Assembly: GCA_020080175.1 (NCBI GenBank) | Contig: JAGHQL010000276.1 | Span: 1 to 20,165, forward strand | Reading direction: 5' to 3' | Source: Glutinoglossum americanum | Lineage: Eukaryota > Ascomycota > Geoglossomycetes > Geoglossales > Geoglossaceae | DNA: 20,165 nucleotides | Shown: positions 1 to 7,451 of the stretch, in pieces | Layout of the letters: each line of letters starts with the position of its first letter | Numbering within the stretch: the first letter of the stretch is position 1 | The notes under the pieces: generated by a model | Databases searched by the model: none | The model's input: the letters and a program-made list of their open reading frames with translations, nothing else | What the model was told of the DNA's origin: nothing | Made by a program: the position numbers and the translations under genes

Positions 1-330
1 TTCGGGCACCTGGCCACGAAACAACGTAGTATGGCAACTCTCTTACATTCTTGATGACGCAGAAGGTAAATGGAAAGCAGCTCTTATATAGAGCAGAGTC
101 TGGCCGAGCGCCATGGCTTGCCAGCTATTCCCGAATAGGAAGGTAGGAACATTAGGGTAGAAAACTTTTACATACTAAACGTAATACTCCTGAGGCCGAG
201 ACCTCCTTCTTGGCTGAGGCGGACAGGGCACCAATAACAACACCGTTCCAGCGGCCGCGCAGCATATCCACAACATATAGCATAACTGTAACTCGTTAGA
301 GCGTTCTGTTGGGGAGAAGTGCATAGGAAC
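1..330. other. No gene recognised; carries one copy of a dispersed repeat
   Basis: No convincing coding region is visible on either strand. Positions 187-242 form a stretch resembling 15484-15539, the only structure I can support here. The remainder is unremarkable mixed-composition sequence. Confidence 0.5.
187..242 (+). repeat. Dispersed repeat, copy 1 (partner at 15484-15539)
   Basis: About 56 bases here align in direct orientation with 15484-15539 at roughly three quarters identity. Shared blocks are CCTGAGG, CGAGA, CCTTCT, GAGGCGG, AGGGCACC and ACAACA. Sequence on either side does not align clearly. This suggests two decayed copies of one dispersed element, perhaps a piece of a transposon end, but the family cannot be named from the sequence. 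Confidence 0.45.
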
Positions 331-681
331 CTACCAGCTCTCATCTGAAAAATCCCATCCAAAGAGTAGATATTCGGCGCCAACCACCTCCCGAACAATT
401 CGTCTAATCTTTTCATCTGTAGCGTTTCTCGAGATTGACCCACAGCATAGCGCATATCGGTAATAGATCGAATAAATCGTTTGCCTCTGGAGTTTAGGGT
501 GAGGAGAAGGCGTTATAGCAATTTCAACGGCGACCCGATGGCTCTCCAGTATAACTGTGAGATAGCTGTATGATGGCTCTATCTTGGAAATTGAACGAGG
601 TATAATCTGTTGGTAGAAATGCGCTGCGTTACGCTGCTCATCCTCACTAAGGATGTGAACCTCGAGGCCGGGCTTGTCCAT
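331..681 (-). CDS. Hypothetical protein, 116 aa
   Basis: An ATG-started minus-strand reading frame of 116 codons ends in TAG. I do not recognise the family. The N-terminal third is polar (LSEDEQRNAAHFYQQ), the middle alternates hydrophobic and charged residues, and a helix-like segment (ATDEKIRRIVREVVGAEY) precedes a short aromatic tail (LLFGWDFSDESW). No signal peptide or membrane segment is seen. A CCTATAAACC sequence lies just upstream of the start on the minus strand, too close for a normal TATA-to-ATG distance. The composition looks more protein-like than most random frames in this window, but a remnant or a chance ORF remains possible. Confidence 0.35.
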   Translation of the reverse strand: MDKPGLEVHILSEDEQRNAAHFYQQIIPRSISKIEPSYSYLTVILESHRVAVEIAITPSPHPKLQRQTIYSIYYRYALCCGSISRNATDEKIRRIVREVVGAEYLLFGWDFSDESW

Positions 682-813
682 AGTCCAGGTTTATAGGGGT
701 GTTGGGAAGGGGTGGGAGCAAAGCCCATCGCATTTCCTATGTTGCCGACTATGCCGTTGTATTCCGTTCGATGGGGCTGGTAGCATGGCTGGAACACACA
801 AAACTGGTGGCGG

Positions 814-844
814 CAGGGATCTGGTCCGTGGGACCAGATCCCTG
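814..844. repeat. Perfect 31-bp palindrome (14-bp stem, 3-nt loop)
   Basis: Bases 814-827 (CAGGGATCTGGTCC) are the exact reverse complement of 831-844, with GTG between them. A 14-bp perfect stem with so short a loop is rare by chance. It is not flanked by an obvious T-run terminator or transposon end. Confidence 0.85.
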
Positions 845-1154
845 TTTCGACCTTTTAGGCGCGGCGTGACTGGGAATGCATCGACCTCGAGCCAGGCTCC
901 AATGACCGACATACCATTCCCGTCGTTCCCGTCATTCCCGTTTCTGTTCGTTGGTGATGGGCTACGCGGAAGAAGATCATCTATTTTCCTTGGGTGTGAG
1001 GGCTGGTGTGGAGTGGTTTGTTTCAGTCTTCATGGATGTCCCTCTCCATTCTACATATAGTGGTCATCTTAAACTGCAAGGCTGCAAAGTCTTTAAGTTC
1101 CTTCTGCGTTGTACCGTTGCCTTATTTTGCCCCACGTTACAGATATGTCCTTTG

Positions 1155-1244
1155 ACTTGCTCCCCAACTGGCTGTCTAGCGAGTTCCTTGACCCGCTCCC
1201 TGGCCAGCGGTCCGGCGACTTGCTCCCTAGCCGGCGGTCCAGCG
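1155..1244 (+). repeat. Degenerate 27-bp tandem repeat, about 3 units
   Basis: Units at 1191-1217 and 1218-1244 share the pattern A-CxxGCTCCCTxGCCxGCGGTCCxGCG. A more diverged unit precedes them at about 1155-1181, and a decayed partial unit follows. The repeat keeps three frames open and so creates a spurious Pro/Ser/Cys-rich ORF. Confidence 0.6.
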
Positions 1245-1933
1245 AGCTATTCCCCCCTGGCTTCTATCCTGCACTGATCCTCAACCCGCCGTCTTCTCCA
1301 GTGGCCAGGGAAGCGCCTAAGTCGGAATGCACCGGCGGTACTTTCGGGGTGGCTTGGGGAGTGTCCGACTCTTGGGGACTTCCGGCGAACTCCCCAATGA
1401 CGGGACGTACAAATAATTCCTCTTGGTATGCCCTCCATCCCGCACCTGGTAGATGGATTTAACCGGGCAATAGTTTGATGGAAGAGGCTTCCGAGCCTGC
1501 TTCCGTTGCGGGGTTTTCCTGCGCTATCCGTCCTTGGTATGCAGCTCGTGTCTCTATCTCTGTCTCAACTCGTCTGATCTTAGTGGTTTTACAGGTTACA
1601 GGCTACTGCCGCATTCTTCTTGCAGTACTGCAGGCATATGTATGCAGAATTGTGTAGGGTTTTGGAGGGAGGGGTAACCGTGGGACACGCTGCTAGCCTG
1701 GGTTAAGGCGGATGACTTGTACTTACAATTCGTGTTGAGCTAAAATACCTTGCGTTATGCAGGCGTGGCTTGGGCTCTGCATGCGGCACTTGACGAGAGG
1801 GACCTGCAAGCCCTTGGTGTGTTTGATCTGTTCCTCCTTTTTGGCCTGGGCGGTTGGGAGGTTTCTATCTCCATTGAGGGAGCTCCCAAGCGCTGCTAAT
1901 CTTGCTATAGAGGCAGCCAGTCACTGGTTTGTC

Positions 1934-1940
1934 TATATAA
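1934..1940 (+). promoter_or_regulatory. TATA box candidate for the small membrane-protein gene
   Basis: TATATAA lies 155 bp before the ATG at 2095. A transcription start about 30 bp downstream would leave a leader of roughly 125 nt, which is normal for a fungal gene. This rests on motif and spacing alone. Confidence 0.35.
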
Positions 1941-2094
1941 AGCTAATCTTTTTCGCTCATCTAATAGCAAAAGAGAGATCAAAAAAGCCCCGGAACCCGG
2001 CGCAGAGCTTGGTATGACTATGGAACCCATAGAGCATGACGTGTGCTGATGGCCTGCAGCTCACACAACCATACAGCTACTATCACACCACCGC

Positions 2095-2377
2095 ATGGAT
2101 AGCAATCCTGTTTCTACTGGTTCCGAAGGCCCCGATTTCGGGGCGATCCACTTATCAGCGGGGGCATCTGCAGGCATTACTGTAGCAGCTCTTTTCATCG
2201 TTGCGATCGCTCTTGGAATCGTCTGGTAGGTGCACGTCTTTGCATTAGTTTTCTCATAATAAATGGGTCAGGTGGAAATGGCACAAGGCTGGAAGAAAAG
2301 GAGACCGAATAGATGACGAAGCAGTTTTGAGAGCGGTACTAGGTCCTATAGGTGGGGGGCCCGCGGATGGAGGCTAG
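2095..2377 (+). CDS. Small single-pass membrane protein, 78 aa, one intron
   Basis: The model is exon 2095-2225, intron 2226-2271 (46 bp, GTAGGT...CAG) and exon 2272-2377, ending in TAG. Without splicing, the frame stops at TAG immediately after the hydrophobic segment. With splicing, a Trp codon is rebuilt across the junction. The protein has a short polar N-terminus (MDSNPVSTGSEGPDFG), one strongly hydrophobic segment at about residues 24-44 (ITVAALFIVAIALGIVW), then a basic stop-transfer tail (WKWHKAGRKGD) and a Gly-rich end. The positive charge just after the membrane segment suggests an outside-N, inside-C topology. No conserved family is recognised. Glycine/alanine-rich membrane segments of this style are common in fungal membrane proteins, so it could also be the tail of a larger gene or continue into the exons at 2454-3003. 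Confidence 0.5.
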
Positions 2378-2453
2378 ATTTGGGAGCAGCTAGCTGTATT
2401 TGATTCAAGCCTGTTTTGATTTTAATTTAACCTCAATGGATGTTTCCGTACAG

Positions 2454-3003
2454 GCATATTTGTAGAGCAGGTCAAGCTCGTTATCAAGGATATCAAAGCC
2501 GTATTTGAAACAGGAAACACGGGCTCAGTGAGTATGACATTTTTCTTCCATAATTCCAAGGCTAATTGGACGGCAGTTTCCGAGTAGCCTTGGTCTCCAA
2601 CGACCCGTCCTAGGAGCCGATGAACTGGAAGTGGTTCTCCACAGGTCCTCTCAAACCCTCCAAAACACCGTGAAAAAGGCAAAATCGACCGATGGATCTG
2701 ATGCAGGATCTCAATCACCGCCACCCGGAAAAGCCGCCTCGAGGGAAGGGGGTGAGTTGGGTGAAGCCCAAGTTGGATTGGCGCCTCTGGCTTAGGACTC
2801 TAGTTATTGTGTTTGAGGGGTGTGGGACTCTCGTGGGAGGGTAATTGCTCCAAAGAACGGAACTTCATTTTGTTTTCCTTCCCTTAGTGAGGAAATGTGT
2901 ACTTAAGGCCAGTTCAACCCCTTCCAGTAGGATTCTATCCGGTAACGCGCGTGTAAACAGTCTTCTTCCACTTGCATCTATCAAACCCAAAAGCCGACGT
3001 TGA
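2454..3003 (+). CDS. Possible exons of an unresolved gene
   Basis: Three stretches read open when joined at good splice sites: 2454-2527, 2577-2751 and 2888-3003, ending in TGA at 3001. The first intron (2528-2576, 49 bp) is convincing, with GTGAGT, GCTAAT and CAG. The second (2752-2887, 136 bp) starts with GTGAGT and ends in a pyrimidine-rich tract plus TAG, and is less certain. The peptide includes a helical EQVKLVIKDIKAVFE, then ELEVVLHRSSQTLQNTVKKA, then a Ser/Pro-rich linker and a basic end (KPKSRR). No in-frame ATG occurs between the upstream stop and the first exon, so a 5' exon must be missing. The membrane-protein gene just upstream is a candidate, but only weak donors (GTGGGG at 2352, GTCCTA at 2343) give the right phase. 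Function is unknown. Confidence 0.3.
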
Positions 3004-3022
3004 ATCTAAACAAGTCGGCGAG

Positions 3023-3199
3023 ATGGCTAATCTCAGTTGTGAACACTCATTCGATGTGGTTAAGAGCGACACAACACTGCTATTGTGGAGGTGCGGCATA
3101 TGCTGCTCAGGACCACATTGGTTCATCTACGAATGTAAATTCTGTAGACTCAAGGCCTGCCGACCCTGCGCTGACAAGATTGGCGGGCAGTTCAATTGA
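3023..3199 (+). CDS. Small cysteine-rich zinc-type protein, 58 aa
   Basis: The frame runs from ATG 3023 to TGA. The N-terminal third (MANLSCEHSFDVVKSD) leads into LLLWRCGICC and then FIYECKFCRLKACRPC. The cysteines follow C-x2-C-x10-C-x2-C-x4-C-x2-C. Paired CxxC motifs of this sort normally bind zinc, so a zinc-ribbon or treble-clef-like fold is the likely reading; zinc binding itself is inferred. The same spacing, apart from the loop length, recurs in the protein at 6600-6887, and a W/F-x-C-x2-C opening is shared. Open sequence continues upstream of the ATG to a TAA near 2953, preceded by a possible acceptor, so an upstream exon is possible. A consensus GTGAGT donor lies 9 bp after the stop, which hints that the annotated stop may reflect decay or alternative splicing. 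Confidence 0.45.
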   Translation: MANLSCEHSFDVVKSDTTLLLWRCGICCSGPHWFIYECKFCRLKACRPCADKIGGQFN

Positions 3200-3402
3200 A
3201 AGTCCCTGGTGAGTCCTCCAAGAAGATATTTCCTTTTGTGGCTAACCTCAAGTCCAGACCATTTTGGGAAACCGCAGCATACCGGAATCTGAGACTGCAG
3301 AACGAAAACGACATGATTGCGGAGTCGCTACTAGTACACGGGAAATGCTTGATAGAAGGAAAGGCTAGGGGGCTATTAGCTTGCGAGGAAATGGAACAAT
3401 AG
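3196..3402 (+). CDS. ORF fragment overlapping the end of the zinc-type gene
   Basis: This frame, shifted relative to the zinc-type protein, is open from 3175 to TAG at 3402. It encodes KSRPFWETAAYRNLRLQ followed by a charged, helix-like stretch (NENDMIAESLLVHGKCLIEG). It has no ATG at a sensible place; TTG at 3196 is the first codon usable as a start. The composition looks like real protein. The frame change within a few bases of the zinc-type ORF fits either an exon of the same gene or a decayed frame. An intron of 49 bp (GTGAGT at 3209, CTAAC, CAG) could remove its first third. Confidence 0.25.
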   Translation: MKVPGESSKKIFPFVANLKSRPFWETAAYRNLRLQNENDMIAESLLVHGKCLIEGKARGLLACEEMEQ

Positions 3403-3824
3403 GGTTAAAGGTGATGGATAGGCTATTTGGAAAAACGTCGTGGACTAGCTGCAAATTTCGGCGTTGAGTATGTATCCAGCCGCCAGACGTATTGCCCGAG
3501 GGGCCTGTTGGCTATTTCCAAGCTCCTAAGAGCGGAATTAATCGAGATTCCCCTTCAATAAGACGATTGGTTGCCTGAGGTGCTTGGGTGGATTCCGAGT
3601 GGTAATTTAGTTCTTCAGCATACATAGTTAGCCTGCTCCTCCTATGCAGAGACCACCAATCGAGATATCGCTAAGTACTTCCCGTCTTGCGGGCCTAAAA
3701 TTCCTAGAACGCCGTTCCCAGGTGCCCGGAGCGTAGGCTAAGTTGCGGATCAGTTGCATACGACATGTAGATAGCCCCACCTCTCCCCCCTTAAAAGAAA
3801 GAGACAGGTAATCTGGAAAAGATT
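3403..3824. other. No gene recognised
   Basis: No open frame longer than about 50 codons, and no repeat or RNA gene, can be supported. The sequence is of mixed composition between the ORF fragment and the left flank of the MULE-like element. Confidence 0.5.
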
Positions 3825-4013
3825 ATGCCAACGCTACCTGCCCTCTCGAAAAAGCCAGCCAACGTGCCAACCTTCCCCTCGTACATATATACCCCCCGAG
3901 GGTATAATAGTACAGAGTCCGTCTATCTTTCCGACAGGCAAAGGGAATATCAGTATGCTTGCCTCAAGGTTAGACCCATTTGGGGAGCTCTGCACACGTC
4001 GTTTCCATTTTGG
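3825..4013 (+). pseudogene. Short ORF interrupted by the MULE-like element
   Basis: An ATG-started frame of 62 codons runs into the element at 4012. If the element and one 9-bp target duplication are ignored, the frame would continue after 5301 for three more codons to TGA at 5313-5315, giving a 66-residue protein. The peptide starts MPTLPALSKKPANVPTFPSY and contains YLSDRQREYQYACLKVRPIW. No family is recognised. Either a small host gene was split by the insertion, or this is a chance ORF. Confidence 0.2.
4003..4011 (+). repeat. Target-site duplication, left copy (TTCCATTTT)
   Basis: TTCCATTTT immediately precedes the left inverted repeat and recurs exactly at 5293-5301, immediately after the right one. 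A 9-bp duplication is the size typical of Mutator-type insertions. Confidence 0.85.
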
Positions 4014-4114
4014 GATAATTACTCGCGTACCACTGTTTTTGAAAATAATTACTAGTGTACCACACTCATTAACCGAACTACCACTCTTTTTGAAAATAAT
4101 TACTCGCTTACCAC
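4012..4114 (+). repeat. Left terminal inverted repeat, 103 bp
   Basis: It begins GGGATAATTACTCGCG and pairs with 5190-5292 at 99 of 103 positions. It contains three spaced copies of ATAATTACT followed a few bases later by TACCAC. Such internal reiteration could serve as transposase binding sites, which is an inference. Confidence 0.9.
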
Positions 4115-4170
4115 ACTTTCTATTATGTAATGTCTGGCCGTGAAATCGCGTCCTGGCCGCGAGTTTTCGC

Positions 4171-4265
4171 GGCCACCAGCCCTTGCAACCACCAGCTTTC
4201 ATAGCTACTAACCCTTATAACTACTAGCCTTTGTAGCCACCAGCCCTCATAGCTACTAGCCTGTA
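4171..4265 (+). repeat. 16-bp tandem repeat, about 6 units, inside the MULE-like element
   Basis: Successive units start at 4186, 4202, 4218, 4234 and 4250, preceded by a 15-bp unit at 4171. They follow the pattern TAGCTACTAGCCCTTA with a few changes each. The array lies just inside the left subterminal hairpin. Confidence 0.7.
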
Positions 4266-4736
4266 ACGGCTGCTTATATAAGCTGGGCCGTGAAGGTTGG
4301 GTGCTGCGGGCATCAAGGCTGAGCTAGCCCTAAGGGGCCAGTCACGACGGAGCAAGGGAGGCCGGCCATGTAGCACGACGGGAGGGTAGGCCTAATAGTC
4401 TTTAATAGTTTATCTAATGTGATTATGGTATTGACCCATAAGGTTCCCTTCAGGACCCTCTTCAGCCTTCTATATATACTAATAGCCCTGAGGGGCCCAC
4501 GGGTAGGGACCTGCCCGGTTCCCTCTATGGACACGTATGGACCCCTCGCCTCTAGCCATGCTTCCATTGGGAAGTTGTAACGGTCGGGCGTGGCAGGGCA
4601 CCGCCGGCATGCCGACGTCGTGTTACATACGGCTCTATATATAAGCACGGTGTAGGAACGTATTAGCCTGTCGGCTAATACTGTGGTCTTTTGCCGGAGT
4701 GGTGGTGTGCGCAAGTTCTTACCTACACATTATAAA

Positions 4737-4930
4737 AGTCCTTATGATGCCCATGTGGTTCCCTCGCTACTGGCCATGCCTTCCACCGCTGCCCGTGCTC
4801 CTATATAGAGTTCCTATGATGCCAGTGCAGTTCCTTCGTCACCGGCCTTGCTCCTATATGGAGTTTTTATGATGCTCGTACGGTTCCTTCGACATCAGTC
4901 ATGCTCCCATGTAGAGTTCCTTCATGACAT
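4737..4930 (+). repeat. 53-bp tandem repeat inside the MULE-like element
   Basis: Units begin AGTCCTTATGATGCC at 4737 (longer, 72 bp), then AGTTCCTATGATGCC at 4809, AGTTTTTATGATGCT at 4862 and a partial unit at 4915. The last spacings are exactly 53 bp. Each unit carries GGTTCC-type and CTCCxATxTxG blocks. Confidence 0.65.
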
Positions 4931-5189
4931 CATTGGTGGGGCCTTGCAGGCTCTATTCGTATGTCACCAGCTTAGTGTATTATGTATAGGGTGATCCCTC
5001 CTATACTCTGTCGGCCTTCTTCAGGGTTAGCCCTCCTTCTCAGCTTGTTTGGTAGCCCACCGGGCCCTTACCTGGTGGCCACCGTAACATCCACACAGCC
5101 CATTATATATAATCTTTAAGCATTCAAAATCTTTGAATGCTTAGAGACTTAGTCAGCCTCTGCCCAGAGGCTGACAAAGCAATGAAAAA

Positions 5190-5292
5190 GTGGTAAGCGA
5201 GTAATTATTTTCAAAAAGAGTAGTAGTTCGGTTAATGAGTGTGGTAGGCCAGTAATTATTTTCAAAAACAGTGGTACGCGAGTAATTATCCC
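5190..5292 (-). repeat. Right terminal inverted repeat, 103 bp
   Basis: This is the reverse complement of 4012-4114 with four substitutions and no length change. It ends in TTATCCC, directly abutting the second TTCCATTTT at 5293-5301. Confidence 0.9.
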
Positions 5293-5301
5293 TTCCATTT
5301 T
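5293..5301 (+). repeat. Target-site duplication, right copy (TTCCATTTT)
   Basis: Exact copy of 4003-4011, directly outside the right TIR. Confidence 0.85.
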
Positions 5302-5422
5302 TTAACGCAGCGTGACTACGCTGAGTCCGAAATGCTTGGTGTGCTTATGGGTAACGGAGTTGAGCACCTGGTAAGTATTACTAGTGTGACGCGGACGATT
5401 TCGGTAGACTGTGTGGATGCAG

Positions 5423-5565
5423 TCATAGAGGGATCTTGCGCAGGTTCTGGGGAGGTCGCTAGGGATATAACCTGTATTATTGGAACAGGCTGCAAGGAGG
5501 TCGTTATAGAGGAGCTTAAGGCAAGCTACTGGGAGGTCGTCATGGAGGAATGCTGTGTTCCTAAG
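5423..5565 (+). repeat. Degenerate tandem repeat of about 36-45 bp
   Basis: The motif GGGAGGTCGTxATxGAGGA recurs near 5448, 5497 and 5530, with a partial unit near 5423. In one plus frame it reads EVVIEE...EVVMEE. A consensus GTAAGT donor stands upstream at 5371 and an acceptor (TATTCAG) at 5637, so the array may lie within an intron of the TPR gene, although the reading phases do not fit with a simple model. Confidence 0.45.
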
Positions 5566-5612
5566 GGTCAGGATATTTTCTCTAAGCTGGGATGGATTCT
5601 TGTAAACCGTGA

Positions 5613-6083
5613 GCTTCTCAATATTTACCCTATTCAGATGGCGCTTACTTATACTACATCTCAGATTTGTACTCGACACTGGCAAGCCTACTGCGGCATG
5701 GCAGGAACGGAGATGCAGAACAGATAGGCCGACAAGCACTAGCTGGCATGAAAAAAATAAGAGGGAAAAATCACCCGGATGCCTTAAACACACTGGACCT
5801 CCTCGCAAGGGTGTTGAACCACCTCGGCCAGTACCAGGAAGCTGTGAAGCTGCATCAAAAGTATTTGAAGAGGCTCGGGGGAAAGGCGAACAGGAAAGCT
5901 CTGATTGCAAAATGCCGACTCTGTGCCATATTCAAGAAACTGGGCAACTATAGTGAAGCAAAGAAGGCGAGCGCGGATGTTGTTGAAATGTGCAAGAAAA
6001 TATACGGGAATGACCATAAGGAGACGCGTTGGGCCGTTGGGATGGATACCCATATATCAGAGACGCTTCGAATAGCCGAATGA
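5613..6083 (+). CDS. TPR-repeat protein fragment (3' exon)
   Basis: The frame is open from 5613 to TGA at 6083. It contains tetratricopeptide-like helices: LYSTLASLLRHGRNGDAEQI, then HPDALNTLDLLARVLNHLGQ with YQEAVKLHQKYLKRLG, then ALIAKCRLCAIFKKLG with YSEAKKASADVVEMCKKIYG. The spacing and the G-x-H-P-D-A/T-L-x-T pattern resemble the kinesin-light-chain-like TPRs found at the C-terminus of many fungal STAND/NLR proteins, where the repeats bind partner ligands. Only about three repeats are present and no NB-ARC or NACHT domain is found upstream. There is no good ATG in frame; an acceptor TATTCAG ending at 5637 suggests that this is a 3' exon. It may be a truncated NLR remnant, cut off from its 5' part when the neighbouring element inserted at 4012-5292, or a decayed gene. 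Confidence 0.5.
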   Translation, partial: ASQYLPYSDGAYLYYISDLYSTLASLLRHGRNGDAEQIGRQALAGMKKIRGKNHPDALNTLDLLARVLNHLGQYQEAVKLHQKYLKRLGGKANRKALIAKCRLCAIFKKLGNYSEAKKASADVVEMCKKIYGNDHKETRWAVGMDTHISETLRIAE

Positions 6084-6599
6084 GAAACACCGGCATCTAG
6101 TACTCTTTTGAGAGAGATGAAATGAGTTGTACCTAGCATGCGATACTCCATGTTTAAGACAATCGTGTCGATTCGTACCGCTAATACTGATAGTGAGAAA
6201 AATGAAAGGTCTGACATATTTTGCTATTCAACGGTATCGCCGTGTGACTTCTTGTAGCCGATGGATTAATACGTCCCATGCTAATCGTATGGTGTGATTG
6301 GAGCATGAAGGGGTCCATTGTTGCCGGTAATCTAGGACGAATTACGTGGCTGATCCGGTCCTTGTTCCGTATGGCTATCTGCAAGCCGGGAGACGTGGCG
6401 GGAAGGACCCAAGGAGGTGAAAAAATCCGCCTAGTCCGAGCTCAACCGCCTTATACATATATTGGCTCTGCTTTCACAGTTTGGCCGTCACAAATACCTT
6501 CCGAACCGATGGACGAGCTCCGGTCGTCCTGTTGAGAAAGAGTTATCAGGAAAAGTAACCCGGTTAGTTCAATTTGAGCAATCTAAACAAACAAGCCTA
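6084..6599. other. No complete gene; possible 5' exon of the next gene
   Basis: The frame of the downstream zinc-type protein is open from about 6462 (LSQFGRHKYLPNRWTSSGRPVEKELSGK). A pyrimidine-containing acceptor (CTTTCACAG, ending at 6480) stands in front of part of it, so an upstream exon is possible, but no donor with good consensus was found. Otherwise nothing is recognised. Confidence 0.35.
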
Positions 6600-6887
6600 A
6601 TGGACCTCTGTGATGGCACTAGAGTATCACGAACAATGTCAAACCTACAACCGCCAGTGCTACTTGGCAAGCGAAAAAGCGAAGAAGATCTGATTACCGG
6701 CCGAAGTGAGGTACGAGCGGCGGAAATGAAAAAGAGAGAAAACTACGAATACAGACGGCCTCGACTAGTGAAAAGGTTCTATTGTTGCTCGTGTGAGAAT
6801 AAAAAGGGGGCCTGGACTAAGGGTAAAGCCTTAACCTGCGGTGCATGTGGGCACGAACATTGCTTGTTCTGCCTTGCTGGGCAATGA
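6600..6887 (+). CDS. Small cysteine-rich zinc-type protein, 95 aa or longer
   Basis: I chose ATG 6600, which starts MDLCDGTRVSRTMSNL; the frame is also open upstream to about 6462. The middle is basic and charged (GKRKSEEDLITGRSEVRAAE, then KKRENYEYRRPRLVKR), possibly a nuclear-localisation-like segment. The C-terminal 35 residues carry FYCCSC, a 14-residue loop, then CGACGHEHCLFC. The spacing C-x2-C-x14-C-x2-C-x4-C-x2-C matches that of the protein at 3023-3199 except in loop length. This supports a shared zinc-binding fold. The GH-x-x-C-x-x-C ending resembles small zinc modules known from fungal hypothetical proteins. The gene is oriented like the TPR fragment upstream. Function is unknown; zinc binding is inferred from the cysteine pattern. 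Confidence 0.5.
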   Translation: MDLCDGTRVSRTMSNLQPPVLLGKRKSEEDLITGRSEVRAAEMKKRENYEYRRPRLVKRFYCCSCENKKGAWTKGKALTCGACGHEHCLFCLAGQ

Positions 6888-7271
6888 TGTATAGGCTTAG
6901 AAAATCCGAGGAAACCTGAAACGTTGGAAAATGTATCGATATCGGGTTGAAAGAAGCTACATGGTATTCCAGTGAGGAGAAGTAGAGAATTCTACCTCAA
7001 AATTTCAGCGATTAGTAAAGCCTATTCAATTCAGGTCACGGAAGGAAAAACTTGCCGCCCTCAAAAGAATCTGAGCAGTTTGTTTACATAGCTACCCTGC
7101 TAATCGGCGCTGTCCTCCGAATCCCCGTCCGCGGCACTACCATGCATGAATCGTTCACAAAACTTCCGAAGTGCGTCAAGGAATTCCTCTTAAGGTGTGC
7201 ATGCCACTAGAGTGCTATTCCGTTTGAGAAGCATGAAAGATTTAACAGCTATCCCGGCTGTCGTTTGGTCC
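6888..7271. other. No gene recognised
   Basis: No supported frame, repeat or RNA gene is seen between the zinc-type gene and the C-terminal end of the split minus-strand gene. Confidence 0.5.
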
Positions 7272-7451
7272 TCATGTCCCTACAACCACTGTCGGGGTCT
7301 TGCGGGGTAGAGCGTCGGCTCTGAAGTTGTCCATGGATACCCCCGTCGTAGCAGACACAGGTAGGTAATCACCTTTGGGGAAATCGGGCAGGATACAGAC
7401 GGCGAGATCGTTCCGGCTTTTTTCAGAGGGATGAGCTGCGAGTTATCCATA

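Larger units (their letters stand above)
682..1933. other. Gene-poor region with short repeats and a palindrome
   Basis: No gene can be supported. Several frames of 60-130 codons are open, but they have skewed Cys/Ser/Pro composition without domain-like features. The region contains the palindrome at 814-844, a CATTCCCGT-type short repeat near 911-940 and a 27-bp tandem repeat at 1155-1244. Its right end is the probable promoter region of the membrane-protein gene that starts at 2095. Confidence 0.5.
4012..5292. mobile_element. Non-autonomous Mutator-like (MULE-type) element, 1,281 bp
   Basis: The element is bounded by 103-bp terminal inverted repeats (99 of 103 positions matching) and flanked by a perfect 9-bp duplication. 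Long TIRs with 9-bp duplications are the hallmark of the Mutator superfamily, whose fungal members include Hop of Fusarium. No transposase reading frame is seen inside, so it would need a partner element in trans. The interior has a 16-bp tandem repeat (4171-4265), a 53-bp tandem repeat (4737-4930), one hairpin inside the left end (4154-4175) and two inside the right end (5117-5143 and 5152-5175). About 300 bp of it (4264-4570) resembles 10391-10690. The nearly matching TIRs and clean duplication indicate a fairly recent insertion. The superfamily call is inferred from structure, not from a protein. Confidence 0.8.

Noticed and set aside
951-1462. Overlapping Cys/Ser/Pro-rich plus-strand ORFs
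   Set aside because: The frames are kept open by the 27-bp tandem repeat at 1155-1244. There is no domain, signal peptide or splice structure to support a gene.
5302-5910. Long minus-strand open frame of 202 codons
   Set aside because: It overlaps the TPR coding sequence on the other strand and a degenerate tandem repeat. The plus strand shows recognisable TPR helices, and the minus frame shows no domain-like features.
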